Below are positions 1-8,961 of a stretch of DNA of 64,000 nt, one piece after another. Both the position numbers and the translations under genes were made by a program. This stretch comes from Sporosarcina beigongshangi (GTDB lineage: Bacteria > Actinomycetota > Actinomycetes > Actinomycetales > Micrococcaceae), in NCBI RefSeq assembly GCF_016820535.1, contig NZ_JADHDY010000008.1, forward strand, positions 119,107 through 183,106, read 5' to 3'. The stretch's first letter is position 1. Every line of letters begins with the position of its first letter. The notes beneath the pieces were generated by a model that worked only from the letters and a program-made list of their open reading frames with translations, was not told where the DNA came from and ran no database searches.

Positions 1-1
1 G

Positions 2-409
2 CCCACGCTGCGTACGGCCGCCGGCCGCCCAGGTGGCGGTCCCCAAATCAGCAACCCGGACGACACACTGGACGGCGATGCCTGGATGGACCCACGCCTG
101 GCCGGTCCCAAGGAACTTTCCGCCATGATGGCCAAGCTCGCCAACACCGTGACGTTGGGTGGCCGGGCCCTTGGCTGTGTGGGCGTCGTTCTCGGTGACT
201 TGGACATGGCCTCGGGTGTTGCCAACGGGACGGATTCCGGTGCGGTCATCGCGGCCACAACGTCTGTGATTGGGGCGCCGCTCGGCATTGCCACCGGCGC
301 CGTCGGCCTCCTGCGGGGCGCTGCCTCCATGCTTTCTGGCGATATCCCCGTGGCCAAGCGCATCACAGACGACCGAGGCTGGCTGGGAGGCTTGACTGGC
401 ATCAAGTAA
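2..409 (+). CDS. Hydrophobic protein of unknown function (5'-truncated by window edge)
   Basis: The frame is open from the first bases of the window, so the N-terminus lies outside; the first internal ATG is at 86. The visible 135 residues have a polar, Gly/Pro-rich start, then a long Ala/Gly/Val-rich stretch with two or three possible membrane-spanning or amphipathic helices (roughly residues 55-105), and end in a short polar tail. I do not recognise the family. Such helices occur in the C-termini of large secreted or pore-forming proteins, but that is only an analogy. After the TAA stop the same frame continues with coding-like sequence for about 45 codons, so this may be the 5' part of a gene broken by a nonsense mutation. 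Confidence 0.5.
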   Translation, partial: PTLRTAAGRPGGGPQISNPDDTLDGDAWMDPRLAGPKELSAMMAKLANTVTLGGRALGCVGVVLGDLDMASGVANGTDSGAVIAATTSVIGAPLGIATGAVGLLRGAASMLSGDIPVAKRITDDRGWLGGLTGIK

Positions 410-418
410 CCACGCCAC

Positions 419-733
419 GAGATCCTCGCGCTGCAGGGCGACGCCGAGATCATTGCCCGGATCCTGGCCAGCGGCCACACGTGGTACCAGGTTGCCCGGG
501 TGGGGCAGGAACAGTCCGCGCTTCCCACCTACGTGGTTGAATCTGGGGTGCCAGGGCCGCCTTTCTGCTGCAGCCGCTGAACGAATACATTTGCGTGCCA
601 CTTCGCGAACTGGACGGCCCTGCCGGTTCGGCAGTCCTGCTCCTGGGCTTCTACCGGATCCGCCAGTTCATGCGCAACTGCAGCGAACTGTACACGCGCC
701 GGCTGGCCAGGCACCCCGGCAAATTCTCCCAAA
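419..733 (+). pseudogene. Decayed reading frame, one apparent frameshift, family unknown
   Basis: From 419 a coding-like frame (starting HEILALQGDAEIIARIL) runs in the same frame as the preceding CDS, beyond its stop codon. Near 555 it must shift by -1 to continue as FLLQPLNEYICVPLRELDG and then LLLGFYRIRQFMRNCSELY. No start codon with a ribosome binding site precedes it. The two halves read as one protein if the shift is repaired, so this looks like a pseudogene remnant, possibly the tail of the truncated upstream gene. A sequencing error cannot be excluded. The family is not recognised. Confidence 0.35.
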
Positions 734-734
734 T

Positions 735-790
735 TACGACGGCGGCAGGTGCCTTTCCAGCGCAAGGCCCCTGCCGCCGTCGTACTTTTG
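735..790. terminator. GTACGACGGCGG-type hairpin terminator
   Basis: TACGACGGCGGCAG (735-748) pairs perfectly with CTGCCGCCGTCGTA (771-784) around a 22-nt loop and is followed by CTTTTG. It closes the decayed frame. The same core sequence recurs in other terminators of this window (about 4420, 19159, 28468 and 41911). Confidence 0.75.
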
Positions 791-864
791 TGGCAGGTTG
801 TCACAGCCGCCAACCATGACATTTTGCACTTCCGGCGCCGGATCGGGGCCACCAGACTGGAACC

Positions 865-1824
865 ATGGAAACCACGATTCAACAGCAGCAGGCCCGTGGC
901 GGCCCGGACCAGGCCGAACCGGCGCTGGCCATGGAGGCCGTCAGGAAGACTTTTCGCACCGCACAGGGGCCGCTCGAGGCGGTGGCGGGGATCGACCTCC
1001 GTGTGGGTGCGGGCGAGATCGTGGCCTTTCTGGGGCCCAATGGCGCAGGGAAAACCACCTCAATTGACATGATGTTGGGGCTGGCAGTGCCCACATCCGG
1101 ACGCGTCAGCGTATTCGGCAAGGATCCCCGGGAGGCAGTTGCGGCGGGGGAGGTGTCCGCTGTTCTCCAGACCGGCGGGCTGCTGCGGGACTTGACGGTG
1201 CGAGAAACCGTGACAGCCATCGCCGCACTCCACGGGGCCAAGGACCGCGTGGACGCCGTCATGGAGCGCACCGACATCAGCGGGCTGGCCAAACGCAAAG
1301 TCTCAAAGTGTTCCGGGGGCGAGCAGCAGCGGCTAAAGTTTGCGCTGGCACTGCTGCCGGACCCCCGCCTGCTGGTCCTCGACGAGCCGACTGCAGGCAT
1401 GGATGTTTCGGCGCGGCACGCTTTCTGGGACACCATGCGGGCCGACGCCCTGGAGGGGCGGACCGTGCTGTTCGCGACGCACTACCTGGAGGAGGCCCAG
1501 GACTTTGCCGAACGGACGGTGCTGATCGGTGCAGGCAAGGTCCTCGCCGACGGACCCACCGCGAAACTGCGGGAGATGACGGGCGGCCGGGTTGTCAGCG
1601 CCACGCTCCCTGAAGGCCGGCCGGTCGCAGCCGCAGTGGCTGAGCTGGAGCTGCTGGAGCGCGTCGCCTCGGTGCGGCTGTCGGGACGGCGGGTCCACGT
1701 GACCGGGCCCGATTCCGATGCCGCCGCCCGCCTGCTGCTGGGGCCGCTGGGCGCCACAGACCTGGAAATCGCCGCACCCACACTGGACGCCGCATTCATG
1801 GAACTGACCGGAGCCGCATCATGA
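865..1824 (+). CDS. ABC transporter ATP-binding protein (ABC-2 exporter type)
   Basis: Cytoplasmic ATPase of an ABC-2 type exporter, 319 aa. Walker A is GPNGAGKTT (about residues 58-66), the signature is the slightly unusual CSGGEQQRLKFAL (normally LSGGQ), and Walker B is LLVLDEPTAGMD (about 169-180). The last 90 residues form the accessory C-terminal domain common in DrrA-like exporter ATPases. It overlaps its permease by 4 bp (ATGA) and heads a four-gene operon with a sensor kinase and response regulator. That arrangement is typical of drug or antimicrobial-peptide sensing exporters; the substrate cannot be read from sequence. An in-frame ATG at 931 is an alternative start. Confidence 0.9.
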   Translation: METTIQQQQARGGPDQAEPALAMEAVRKTFRTAQGPLEAVAGIDLRVGAGEIVAFLGPNGAGKTTSIDMMLGLAVPTSGRVSVFGKDPREAVAAGEVSAVLQTGGLLRDLTVRETVTAIAALHGAKDRVDAVMERTDISGLAKRKVSKCSGGEQQRLKFALALLPDPRLLVLDEPTAGMDVSARHAFWDTMRADALEGRTVLFATHYLEEAQDFAERTVLIGAGKVLADGPTAKLREMTGGRVVSATLPEGRPVAAAVAELELLERVASVRLSGRRVHVTGPDSDAAARLLLGPLGATDLEIAAPTLDAAFMELTGAAS

Positions 1825-2576
1825 ACCCCACCTATGTCCGCATTGAACTCGCGCGCCAGAGCCGGGACATCGGCAACTTGATGTTCACGGTGGGCCTGCC
1901 CGCCGTCATGTACCTGCTCTTTGGGAACATGTTCGGCGGCGGGTCGGCACAGGCCGGCAGCGGCAACGTGAAGTTTTACATCATGGTCTCCATGGCCGCC
2001 TATGGCGCGGCCGTCGCCACCACAGGAATCGCCGGGACGGCCGCCGCGGAAAACATGCTGGGCTGGGGGAGGCAGATTGCGCTGACACCCATGAAGCCGA
2101 GCGGCTTCATCCAGTCCAAGGTGGCCGTGGCACTCACCATTGCCGCCGCGGCGGCCGGGGTGGTCTTCATCGTGGGCGCCGCCACGGGTGCGCAGGCGGA
2201 CAGCTGGTCCGTGTGGGTCCTGAGCTATGCCATCGCGGTGGCAGGCTCCGCCGTGTTCGCACTCTATGGCATGGGAGTGGGGATGAGCTTCAAGTCAGAG
2301 ACGGCCATCAACGTGGCCGGCGGGGTGCTCGTGTTCTTTGCGTTCTTCGGCAACGTGTTCCTGCCGTTGAGCGGCACCATGCTGGAGATTGCCCGCTTTA
2401 CGCCCATGTACGGCTTCGTGGGGCTGGCCCGCTGGCCACTGTTGGAAGGTGCAGTTGCAACTCCCGGGGCCACGGCCGATTCATTCTGGTGGCTTGTGGC
2501 TAACCTTGTTGGATGGGCACTGATCTTTATGGCACTGGCACTTTGGGCGATGCGGAGAACCCGGTCACGCCAGTGA
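1821..2576 (+). CDS. ABC-2 type transporter permease
   Basis: Membrane partner of the preceding ATPase, 251 aa. It has six hydrophobic segments: one near residues 18-38, a pair around 55-80, and further segments near 95-120, 130-150, 165-185 and 220-245, the usual ABC-2 layout. The start ATG overlaps the ATPase stop by 4 bp, indicating translational coupling. It probably exports a lipid, drug or peptide. The downstream kinase start overlaps its stop codon (GTGA). Confidence 0.9.
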   Translation: MNPTYVRIELARQSRDIGNLMFTVGLPAVMYLLFGNMFGGGSAQAGSGNVKFYIMVSMAAYGAAVATTGIAGTAAAENMLGWGRQIALTPMKPSGFIQSKVAVALTIAAAAAGVVFIVGAATGAQADSWSVWVLSYAIAVAGSAVFALYGMGVGMSFKSETAINVAGGVLVFFAFFGNVFLPLSGTMLEIARFTPMYGFVGLARWPLLEGAVATPGATADSFWWLVANLVGWALIFMALALWAMRRTRSRQ

Positions 2577-3769
2577 ACGGGTCCGTGCCGGCGTACGCGC
2601 CTTTGCACTCGAAGGCCGCTCCGGACGGCGGGGCACTGCCAGGTGCAGGCCCGGCCCCGGCCGAACCCGGCCCGGCAGCCCCTGCCGGGGGAGTCGGCGA
2701 ATGGCGCTTTTGGACGGACTACGGCTTCCTGCTGTCCGCGTTCTGGGTGGTGTTCCTGGTCTTCCCTGTTCTGGCCATTGCACTCTCCGGCCTGCCGCCG
2801 GGGCTCTCCATCCTCGGATATGCCCTCATTGCAGCCTTCGGCTCAACCTATCTCTACGCGTTTTACCGCGACCGCAGCGACCTGGGATCCTGCCTCCACG
2901 GGACCCCCACGGCACAGCGCTGCTTCTGGATCCTGTTGGGAGTCAGCGCCGCCGGGATTCCCCTGCTGGGCGTCAACACCCTGGGCTATTCGCCGTTCAT
3001 CATCAGCTATGCGGCATACCTGCTGTCGCGGCGGACCATGTGGTGGACCACTTCCACCACCTTGGTGGCCTCAGTGGCGGTGGCTGTCGGCACCGGGCAG
3101 GTCCAGGGGTTCGCCTTTCTGCTGGGCATCCTGTTCGTCCTGGCCATCGTCAACGCCCTCACCACCACGCTGATCAGGCGCGGCACCACCGAGGCTCAAC
3201 TGCAGATGGAGAACCTGAAGCTGATGGAACAGGAACGCATGGCACGGGACGTCCACGACGCCCTTGGCCACTCGCTGACCGCCGTGGGCCTCAAGGCGCA
3301 GCTGGCCCAACGGCTCCTCGACACGGACATCGAGGCCGCGCGGGCAGAGCTGGAGCAGATCCGCGCCCTGACGGTTGATGCGATGGACTCCATCCGGGCC
3401 ACGGTGGGCGGCACCCGCCGGACAACCCCGGAGGAGGAACTGGCGGCGGTCCGGTCCGCCCTGGACGACGCCGGCGTGCGGACAGTCACCACCGGAACGC
3501 CCGTGGACTGCGCCCCAGAGCACGCCACGGCACTGTCCTGGATCCTCCGGGAAGCCGTGACCAACGTGGTGCGCCACGCCCATGCCACCACCTGCTGGAT
3601 TACCTTCGGCCCCACAAGCCTCAGCATTGAGGACGACGGCGACTCACCCACCGGCGCGACTGAAGGCAACGGCATCCGCGGCATGCGCGAACGGGCCCGG
3701 CTGCACGGGGCCCGCTGTGAATTTGGCGTCTCCGACCACGGCGGCGCCCGGGTGGAGCTTTCATGGTGA
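2573..3769 (+). CDS. DesK/NarX-type sensor histidine kinase
   Basis: Membrane sensor kinase of about 398 aa. After a Pro/Ala-rich N-terminus there are about six membrane segments (residues 50-205), then a HisKA_3 dimerisation helix with the phospho-acceptor in RDVHDALGHSLTAV (His228) and a compact HATPase domain (N box EAVTNVVRHAHA, G box GNGIRGMRERARLHG). No periplasmic sensor domain is visible, so it probably senses within the membrane, as DesK does. I chose GTG at 2573 because it overlaps the permease stop as GTGA; an in-frame ATG at 2513 would overlap the permease by 64 bp. It pairs with the overlapping response regulator. Confidence 0.88.
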   Translation: MNGSVPAYAPLHSKAAPDGGALPGAGPAPAEPGPAAPAGGVGEWRFWTDYGFLLSAFWVVFLVFPVLAIALSGLPPGLSILGYALIAAFGSTYLYAFYRDRSDLGSCLHGTPTAQRCFWILLGVSAAGIPLLGVNTLGYSPFIISYAAYLLSRRTMWWTTSTTLVASVAVAVGTGQVQGFAFLLGILFVLAIVNALTTTLIRRGTTEAQLQMENLKLMEQERMARDVHDALGHSLTAVGLKAQLAQRLLDTDIEAARAELEQIRALTVDAMDSIRATVGGTRRTTPEEELAAVRSALDDAGVRTVTTGTPVDCAPEHATALSWILREAVTNVVRHAHATTCWITFGPTSLSIEDDGDSPTGATEGNGIRGMRERARLHGARCEFGVSDHGGARVELSW

Positions 3770-4389
3770 GCCTCCCGGACACGACCATCCGCGTGCTGCT
3801 CGCCGACGACCAGGCACTCGTCCGCGGCGCGCTCGCAGCCCTGCTCGACATGGAACCGGACATCACGGTGGCGGCCCAGGCCGGCAGCGGGGCGGAGGTG
3901 CTCGCGTTGGCCACGGCGCACCGGGTGGACGTGGCGCTGCTCGACATCCAGATGCCCGGCATGGACGGGCTGCAGGCTGCGGCGCAGCTGAGGGACCACC
4001 TCCCCGGCTGCAAGGTCCTGATGGTGACCACCTTCGACCGGCCCGGCTACCTGCGGGCCGCCCTCGACGCCGGAGCCTGCGGATTCCTGGTCAAGGACAC
4101 CCCGTCGGAGGAACTCGCCGCGGCCGTGCGCCGCGTCCATTCCGGCGGCCGTGTGGTGGACCCGCAGCTCGCTGAACGGTCGCGGGGGCACGGCGAGAAC
4201 CCGCTGACCGAGCGCGAACGCCAGGTGCTCAGCCGCGCCCGGGCCGGCACTCCGGTGGCCCAAATTGCGGCCGGGCTGTTTCTCAGCGTGGGCACCGTGC
4301 GCAACCACCTCTCCAGCGCCATTGGCAAGACCGGTGCCGCCAACCGGATTGAGGCGGCCCACGTGGCGCACGCGCAGGGCTGGATCTGA
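3763..4389 (+). CDS. NarL/LuxR-family response regulator
   Basis: DNA-binding response regulator, 208 aa. The receiver domain (residues 5-120) carries the phospho-acceptor Asp61 in LLDIQMPGMDG and the conserved Lys in FLVKDTPSEEL. A LuxR-type helix-turn-helix follows (about 143-200: LTERERQVL, then GTVRNHLSSAIGKTG). It overlaps the kinase by 7 bp and is the last gene of the ABC/kinase/regulator operon. It most likely activates that operon when phosphorylated, as DesR and LiaR-like regulators do. A hairpin terminator follows within 35 bp. Confidence 0.92.
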   Translation: MVSLPDTTIRVLLADDQALVRGALAALLDMEPDITVAAQAGSGAEVLALATAHRVDVALLDIQMPGMDGLQAAAQLRDHLPGCKVLMVTTFDRPGYLRAALDAGACGFLVKDTPSEELAAAVRRVHSGGRVVDPQLAERSRGHGENPLTERERQVLSRARAGTPVAQIAAGLFLSVGTVRNHLSSAIGKTGAANRIEAAHVAHAQGWI

Positions 4390-4418
4390 GCTCCACCGCC
4401 GCTTTTGCACGTTTCCAG

Positions 4419-4478
4419 GGACGACGGCGGCAGGTGACTTTCGTCACGTACGCCACCCGCCGCCGTCGTACTTTTTTG
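4419..4478. terminator. GTACGACGGCGG-type hairpin terminator
   Basis: ACGACGGCGGCAGGTGAC and the downstream CGCCACCCGCCGCCGTCGT pair imperfectly, followed by CTTTTTT. It ends the exporter/two-component operon. The first half reads identically to the hairpin at 735. Confidence 0.8.
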
Positions 4479-4690
4479 GGAAAAACCGCAGGTGAGGGGC
4501 ACCGCGGCGCCGGACGGCGGCGGGACCGGGCAGAAAAAGTGGCGCCCATGGGATAAAGTGGCTAGGCCGTATTTGTCGGTTCGACTAGAATAGTGTTATC
4601 TGCCGATTCTTCACGGCCAACCATCAATGTGACTTTCTGCTTTGCCCTTCCGGGCCTGCAGCCGGGCCCAACTGAAACGAGTCTTCACGA

Positions 4691-6607
4691 ATGAGCGATC
4701 TTTCACTCAACACTGCCTCGCGCAACGACCTGCGCAACGTCGCCATTGTGGCGCACGTTGACCATGGCAAGACCACCCTTGTGGACGCCATGCTCCAGCA
4801 GACGCACGCATTCGCCGCTCACGGTGACGTTGCCGAGCGCGTCATGGACTCCGGTGACCTGGAGCGCGAAAAGGGCATCACCATTTTGGCCAAGAACACC
4901 ACCGTTGCCTACAGCGGTCCCTCGGCCAACGGCTTGAACATGACCATCAACGTTATCGACACCCCCGGCCACGCCGACTTCGGTGGCGAAGTTGAGCGCG
5001 GTTTGTCCATGGTTGACGGCGTTGTGCTGCTCGTGGACGCATCTGAAGGCCCGCTGCCGCAGACCCGCTTCGTGCTGCGCAAGGCACTGGCTGCAAAGCT
5101 CCCCGTCATCCTGTTGGTCAACAAGACTGACCGTCCCGATGCCCGCATCGACGAGGTTGTGGCCGAGTCCATGGACCTGCTGTTGGGCCTGGCGTCGGAC
5201 ATGGCCGACGAAGTTCCGGACCTGGACCTCGACGCGGTTCTGAACGTTCCCGTTGTTTACGCTTCCGGCAAGCTGGGCCGCGCCTCCACCGTGCAGCCCG
5301 AGAATGGCACAGCACCGGACAACGAGGACCTTGAGCCGCTGTTCAAGACCATCATCGATCACATTCCGGCCCCGACCTACAACCCGGAAGGTGTCCTTCA
5401 GGCGCACGTCACCAACTTGGACGCTTCCCCGTTCCTGGGCCGCCTGGCTCTGCTACGCATCTTCAACGGCACCCTGCGCAAGGGCCAGACCGTTGCCTGG
5501 TGCCGCCAGGATGGCACGGTCAAGCCGGTCAAGATCACCGAGCTGCTGGCCACCAAGGCACTGACCCGCGTTCCGGCCGAGTCCGCCGGTCCCGGTGAAA
5601 TCGTTGCTGTTGCCGGCATCGAGGACATCACCATTGGTGAAACCCTGACCGACGTGGAAAACCCGCAGCCGCTGCCGCTGATCACGGTTGACCCGCCGGC
5701 CATCTCCATGACCATCGGTATCAACACCTCGCCGATCGCCGGCCGCGTCAAGGGCCACAAGGTCACCGCACGCCAGGTCAAGGATCGCCTCGACAAGGAA
5801 CTTGTTGGCAACGTATCCCTGAAGGTTCTTCCCACCGAGCGTCCCGACGCCTGGGAAGTACAGGGCCGTGGCGAATTGGCACTGTCCATCCTCGTGGAGC
5901 AGATGCGCCGCGAAGGCTTCGAGCTCACCGTTGGCAAGCCGCAGGTTGTGACCAAGCTCGTTGACGGCAAGGTCCACGAGCCGATGGAACACATGACCAT
6001 CGACGTACCCGAAGAGTACCTCGGCGGCGTCACCCAGCTGATGGCAGCCCGCAAGGGCCGCATGACCAACATGGCCAACCACGGCACCGGCTGGTGCCGC
6101 ATGGAATTCGTCGTTCCGGCCCGTGGCCTGATCGGTTTCCGCACGCGCTTCATGACCGACACCCGTGGTGCCGGCATCGCAGCCTCCATCTCCGAAGGCT
6201 ACGAGCAGTGGGCCGGACCCATCGAATACCGCACCAACGGTTCCATCGTGGCTGACCGCGCCGGCGTGGTCACCCCGTTCGCGATGATCAAGCTCCAGGA
6301 ACGCATGAGCTTCTTCGTGCAGCCCACCTCTGAGGTCTACGAGGGCATGATCGTTGGCGAGAACTCACGCTCCGACGACATGGACGTGAACATCACCCGG
6401 GAAAAGCAGCTCACCAACATGCGTGCAGCCTCCTCGGACACCTTCGAGAACATGACGCCGCCGCGCGTTCTGACCTTGGAAGAGTCCCTCGAATTCGCCC
6501 GCGAGGACGAGTGCGTTGAGGTGACTCCGGAGGCCGTCCGCATCCGCAAGCTGATCCTGGATGCTTCCGAGCGTGCCAAGGCCGCCCGCAGCCGCGCCAA
6601 GAACTAG
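4691..6607 (+). CDS. typA: Ribosome-associated GTPase TypA/BipA
   Basis: Translational GTPase of 638 aa that binds the 70S ribosome and influences assembly and stress adaptation. The G domain shows G1 [10 protein letters not shown] (about residues 20-29), G2 with [14 protein letters not shown]3 [15 protein letters not shown] and G4 [10 protein letters not shown]-Tu-like domain 2, EF-G-like domains III and V, and the TypA-specific C-terminal domain ([16 protein letters not shown] onward) follow in order. Length and order match the family. ACGAG lies about 10 nt before the ATG. In M. tuberculosis typA (Rv1165) is also followed by an OppA-like lipoprotein gene (lpqW) and then mshB, as here. Confidence 0.97.
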   Translation: MSDLSLNTASRNDLRNVAIVAHVDHGKTTLVDAMLQQTHAFAAHGDVAERVMDSGDLEREKGITILAKNTTVAYSGPSANGLNMTINVIDTPGHADFGGEVERGLSMVDGVVLLVDASEGPLPQTRFVLRKALAAKLPVILLVNKTDRPDARIDEVVAESMDLLLGLASDMADEVPDLDLDAVLNVPVVYASGKLGRASTVQPENGTAPDNEDLEPLFKTIIDHIPAPTYNPEGVLQAHVTNLDASPFLGRLALLRIFNGTLRKGQTVAWCRQDGTVKPVKITELLATKALTRVPAESAGPGEIVAVAGIEDITIGETLTDVENPQPLPLITVDPPAISMTIGINTSPIAGRVKGHKVTARQVKDRLDKELVGNVSLKVLPTERPDAWEVQGRGELALSILVEQMRREGFELTVGKPQVVTKLVDGKVHEPMEHMTIDVPEEYLGGVTQLMAARKGRMTNMANHGTGWCRMEFVVPARGLIGFRTRFMTDTRGAGIAASISEGYEQWAGPIEYRTNGSIVADRAGVVTPFAMIKLQERMSFFVQPTSEVYEGMIVGENSRSDDMDVNITREKQLTNMRAASSDTFENMTPPRVLTLEESLEFAREDECVEVTPEAVRIRKLILDASERAKAARSRAKN

Positions 6608-6629
6608 CAACACCCGGCAAACCGCCGCG

Positions 6630-6667
6630 AAAGCCCGCCCCGTCACGTTGCCGGGGCGGGCTTTTTT
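6630..6667 (+). terminator. Rho-independent terminator of typA
   Basis: AAGCCCGCCCCG and CGGGGCGGGCTT form a strong stem with a short loop, followed by TTTTTT, 23 bp after the typA stop. Confidence 0.92.
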
Positions 6668-7120
6668 GCGCCCGAAAATGTGTCGGCGATTTTCCGATGC
6701 GGGGAAGCCTTGGGCCGTTGCTTTTCGGCCGAGTCCGACGGCGGTCGGCCCGCCCGCTGCTCACGTCCCGGCCTGGGCGCCGCGGTTGCGTGCCGGAACC
6801 CGGTGTTCAGGGGTGCCGGTTGGGCCGGTGCCATGGGCCGCTGTCAGCGAGTACAATGGCCCAGGCGCCGTGGATTTGTCAAAAGTGTTCGTCACATGGA
6901 CGGCTGGGCCGGTCGCGTGGCGTCACGTGGCTCAATTTAGTTGCAGATCTATAAAGATCTGTGAAAAATGTGTCCCCAATTACTTGCAGGTAACAAAAGC
7001 GGCTAGCCTAGTTTTGTATGAGTTGAAGCACACCGCGTCCAACGACGAACGCGGCTCCTGCGAAAAACCACCGTTCTTTGCAGGGTTCGACTCCGTCCAT
7101 TCAAATATCAAGGAGGCGGA
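6668..7120 (+). promoter_or_regulatory. Gene-free leader upstream of the peptide importer, with a palindrome
   Basis: About 450 bp without a credible gene: the small frames here lack ribosome binding sites and coding character. Composition becomes AT-richer from about 6930. At 6944-6961 there is an inverted repeat CAGATCT-ATAA-AGATCTG, 160 bp before the binding-protein start, a plausible operator. A strong ribosome binding site (AAGGAGG, 7109-7115) precedes the ATG at 7121. I do not see an unambiguous -35/-10 pair. Confidence 0.5.
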
Positions 7121-8761
7121 ATGCGTTTCTCGCGCACTTCCAAAGCACTGGGCGTGGCAGCAGTAGTTGCCATGGCCCTTACAGCCTGTGGCGGCGACAC
7201 CGGCAATGGCGGGGGATCCAGCGCAGCCGGTGACACCAGCAAGGTCATCACTGCCAACAGCACCGAACCGCAGAACGGCCTGCTGCCTGCCAACACCAAC
7301 GAAGTTGGTGGCGGCCGCGTCATGGACCTCATCTTCAGCGGCCTCGTCAGCTATGACGCCAAGGGCGCCATCCAGAATGAGCTTGCGGAGTCCATCGATA
7401 CGAAGGATTCGCAGAACTACACCATCAAGATCAAGTCCGGGGAGACCTTCTCGGACGGCAGCGCCATCACGGCCAAGAACTTCGTGGATGCCTGGAACTT
7501 CGGTGCAGCTGCAAAGAACACGCAGCTCAACTCCTACTTCTTCGAGTCCATCAAGGGTTACGACAAGGTGTCGGCCGAAGGCTCCACCGAGGACAAGATG
7601 GAAGGCCTGAAGGTTGTCGATGACAACACCTTCACCGTCGAGCTCGCACAGCCGGAATCTGACTTCCCGCTGCGCCTCGGCTACACCGCCTTCTACCCGC
7701 TGCCCGAGTCGGCCTACACGGATGTCAAGGCATTCGGCGAGGCTCCTGTCGGCAACGGCCCGTACAAGCTGGTCGAAGGCGGCTGGAAGCACGACGTTTC
7801 CGTCTCGCTGGTCCCCAACGAAAAGTACAACGGACCCCGCAAGGCCAAGAACGGCGGCGTGACGTTCACGCTGTACTCCAGCCCGGACGCAGCCTACACG
7901 GATGTGCAGTCTGACAACCTTGACGTTCTGGACCAGGTGCCGCCGAGCAGCCTGCAGAACTTCACCACGGACTTCGAAGGCCGCTTCGTCAACCAGCCGT
8001 ACGCCGGCAACGCGACCATGACCATCCCGTCCTACCTGCCTGAATTCCAGGGCGAAGAGGGCCAGCTGCGTCGTGCCGCCATCTCCATGGCGATCGACCG
8101 CCAGCAAATCATTGACAAGATCTTCTACGGCAACAAGAAGCCGGCCGTGGACTTCACCTCACCCGTCATTGACGGCTACGACGCCAACCTGCCCGGTTCC
8201 GAGGTCCTGAAGTTCGACGCCGCCAAGGCCAAGGCCGACTGGGAAGCCGCCAACAAGATCAACCCGTGGCCGGCCGACAAGGTCTTCACCATCACCTCCA
8301 ACATTGATGGTGCCGGCAACAAGGAATACATCACGGCCATGGCCAACCAGATTGCCACCAACCTGGGCATCAAGGCTGAGCTGAACCCGATTGCCACGTT
8401 CAAGCAGTCGCGTGACCTGATCAACTCCAAGAAGCTCACCGGTGCCTCACGTGCCGGTTGGCAGGCTGACTACCCGTCGCTGTACAACTTCCTCGGCCCG
8501 CTGTACGGCACCGGTGCAGGTTCCAACGACGGCGACTACTCCAACCCGGCATTCGATGCCAAGCTGAAGGAAGGCCTGGCCGCCACCAGCGTTGAAGAAG
8601 GCAACAAGCTCTTCAACCAGGCCCAGGAAATCCTCTTGAAGGACCTGCCGGTCGTACCCCTGTGGTACCAGGCAGTCCAGGGTGTGTGGAGCAACAACGT
8701 CTCCGGCGTGCAGTTCGGTTGGAACGGCGTGCCGCTGTACTACGAAATTACCGCAAAGTAA
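7121..8761 (+). CDS. Oligopeptide ABC transporter substrate-binding lipoprotein
   Basis: Extracytoplasmic peptide-binding protein of the SBP_bac_5 (OppA/DppA) family, 546 aa. A lipoprotein signal (residues 1-23) ends in the lipobox LTAC, so it is anchored by Cys at about 23. The mature part has family features such as AFYPLPESAY and AVSxSMAIDRQQI-like text (AAISMAIDRQQIIDKIF) and the C-terminal LPVVPLWYQ. It is followed by two permeases and a double ATPase, completing an importer for oligopeptides. A terminator between it and the permease would lower permease expression relative to the binding protein, a common arrangement. Mycobacterial LpqW at the same syntenic place belongs to the same superfamily. 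Confidence 0.93.
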   Translation: MRFSRTSKALGVAAVVAMALTACGGDTGNGGGSSAAGDTSKVITANSTEPQNGLLPANTNEVGGGRVMDLIFSGLVSYDAKGAIQNELAESIDTKDSQNYTIKIKSGETFSDGSAITAKNFVDAWNFGAAAKNTQLNSYFFESIKGYDKVSAEGSTEDKMEGLKVVDDNTFTVELAQPESDFPLRLGYTAFYPLPESAYTDVKAFGEAPVGNGPYKLVEGGWKHDVSVSLVPNEKYNGPRKAKNGGVTFTLYSSPDAAYTDVQSDNLDVLDQVPPSSLQNFTTDFEGRFVNQPYAGNATMTIPSYLPEFQGEEGQLRRAAISMAIDRQQIIDKIFYGNKKPAVDFTSPVIDGYDANLPGSEVLKFDAAKAKADWEAANKINPWPADKVFTITSNIDGAGNKEYITAMANQIATNLGIKAELNPIATFKQSRDLINSKKLTGASRAGWQADYPSLYNFLGPLYGTGAGSNDGDYSNPAFDAKLKEGLAATSVEEGNKLFNQAQEILLKDLPVVPLWYQAVQGVWSNNVSGVQFGWNGVPLYYEITAK

Positions 8762-8789
8762 TTTTCATCTTTTGATGTGAAGTGACAAG

Positions 8790-8822
8790 GGGGATCCGGC
8801 CTCGGGGCCGGGTCCCTTTTGT
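8790..8822 (+). terminator. Hairpin after the peptide-binding protein gene
   Basis: GGGATCCGGCC and GGCCGGGTCCC pair around a TCGG loop, followed by TTTTG. It lies 28 bp after the stop, inside the importer operon, and probably acts as a partial terminator that sets the ratio of binding protein to membrane components. Confidence 0.8.
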
Positions 8823-8961
8823 TCGCAACACGCAACCCATGTGTGCCGAGATGTGCAGATCCTGAGGCGAACCCGTATGTTGATTTGTACGTCCATCTAT
8901 TTTGAACAGGTAATTTCATGAACGATTTGCGATTAGGGGCATCGCGCAGGGGGACGCCAGC

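Noticed and set aside
3196..4410. A 404-codon minus-strand frame opposite the histidine kinase and response regulator
   Set aside because: It crosses two well-supported genes and its translation has no domain character.
7077..7095. GGGTTCGACTCC resembling a tRNA T-arm
   Set aside because: No matching acceptor stem, D-arm or anticodon arm can be built upstream; it lies in the leader of the peptide-binding protein gene.
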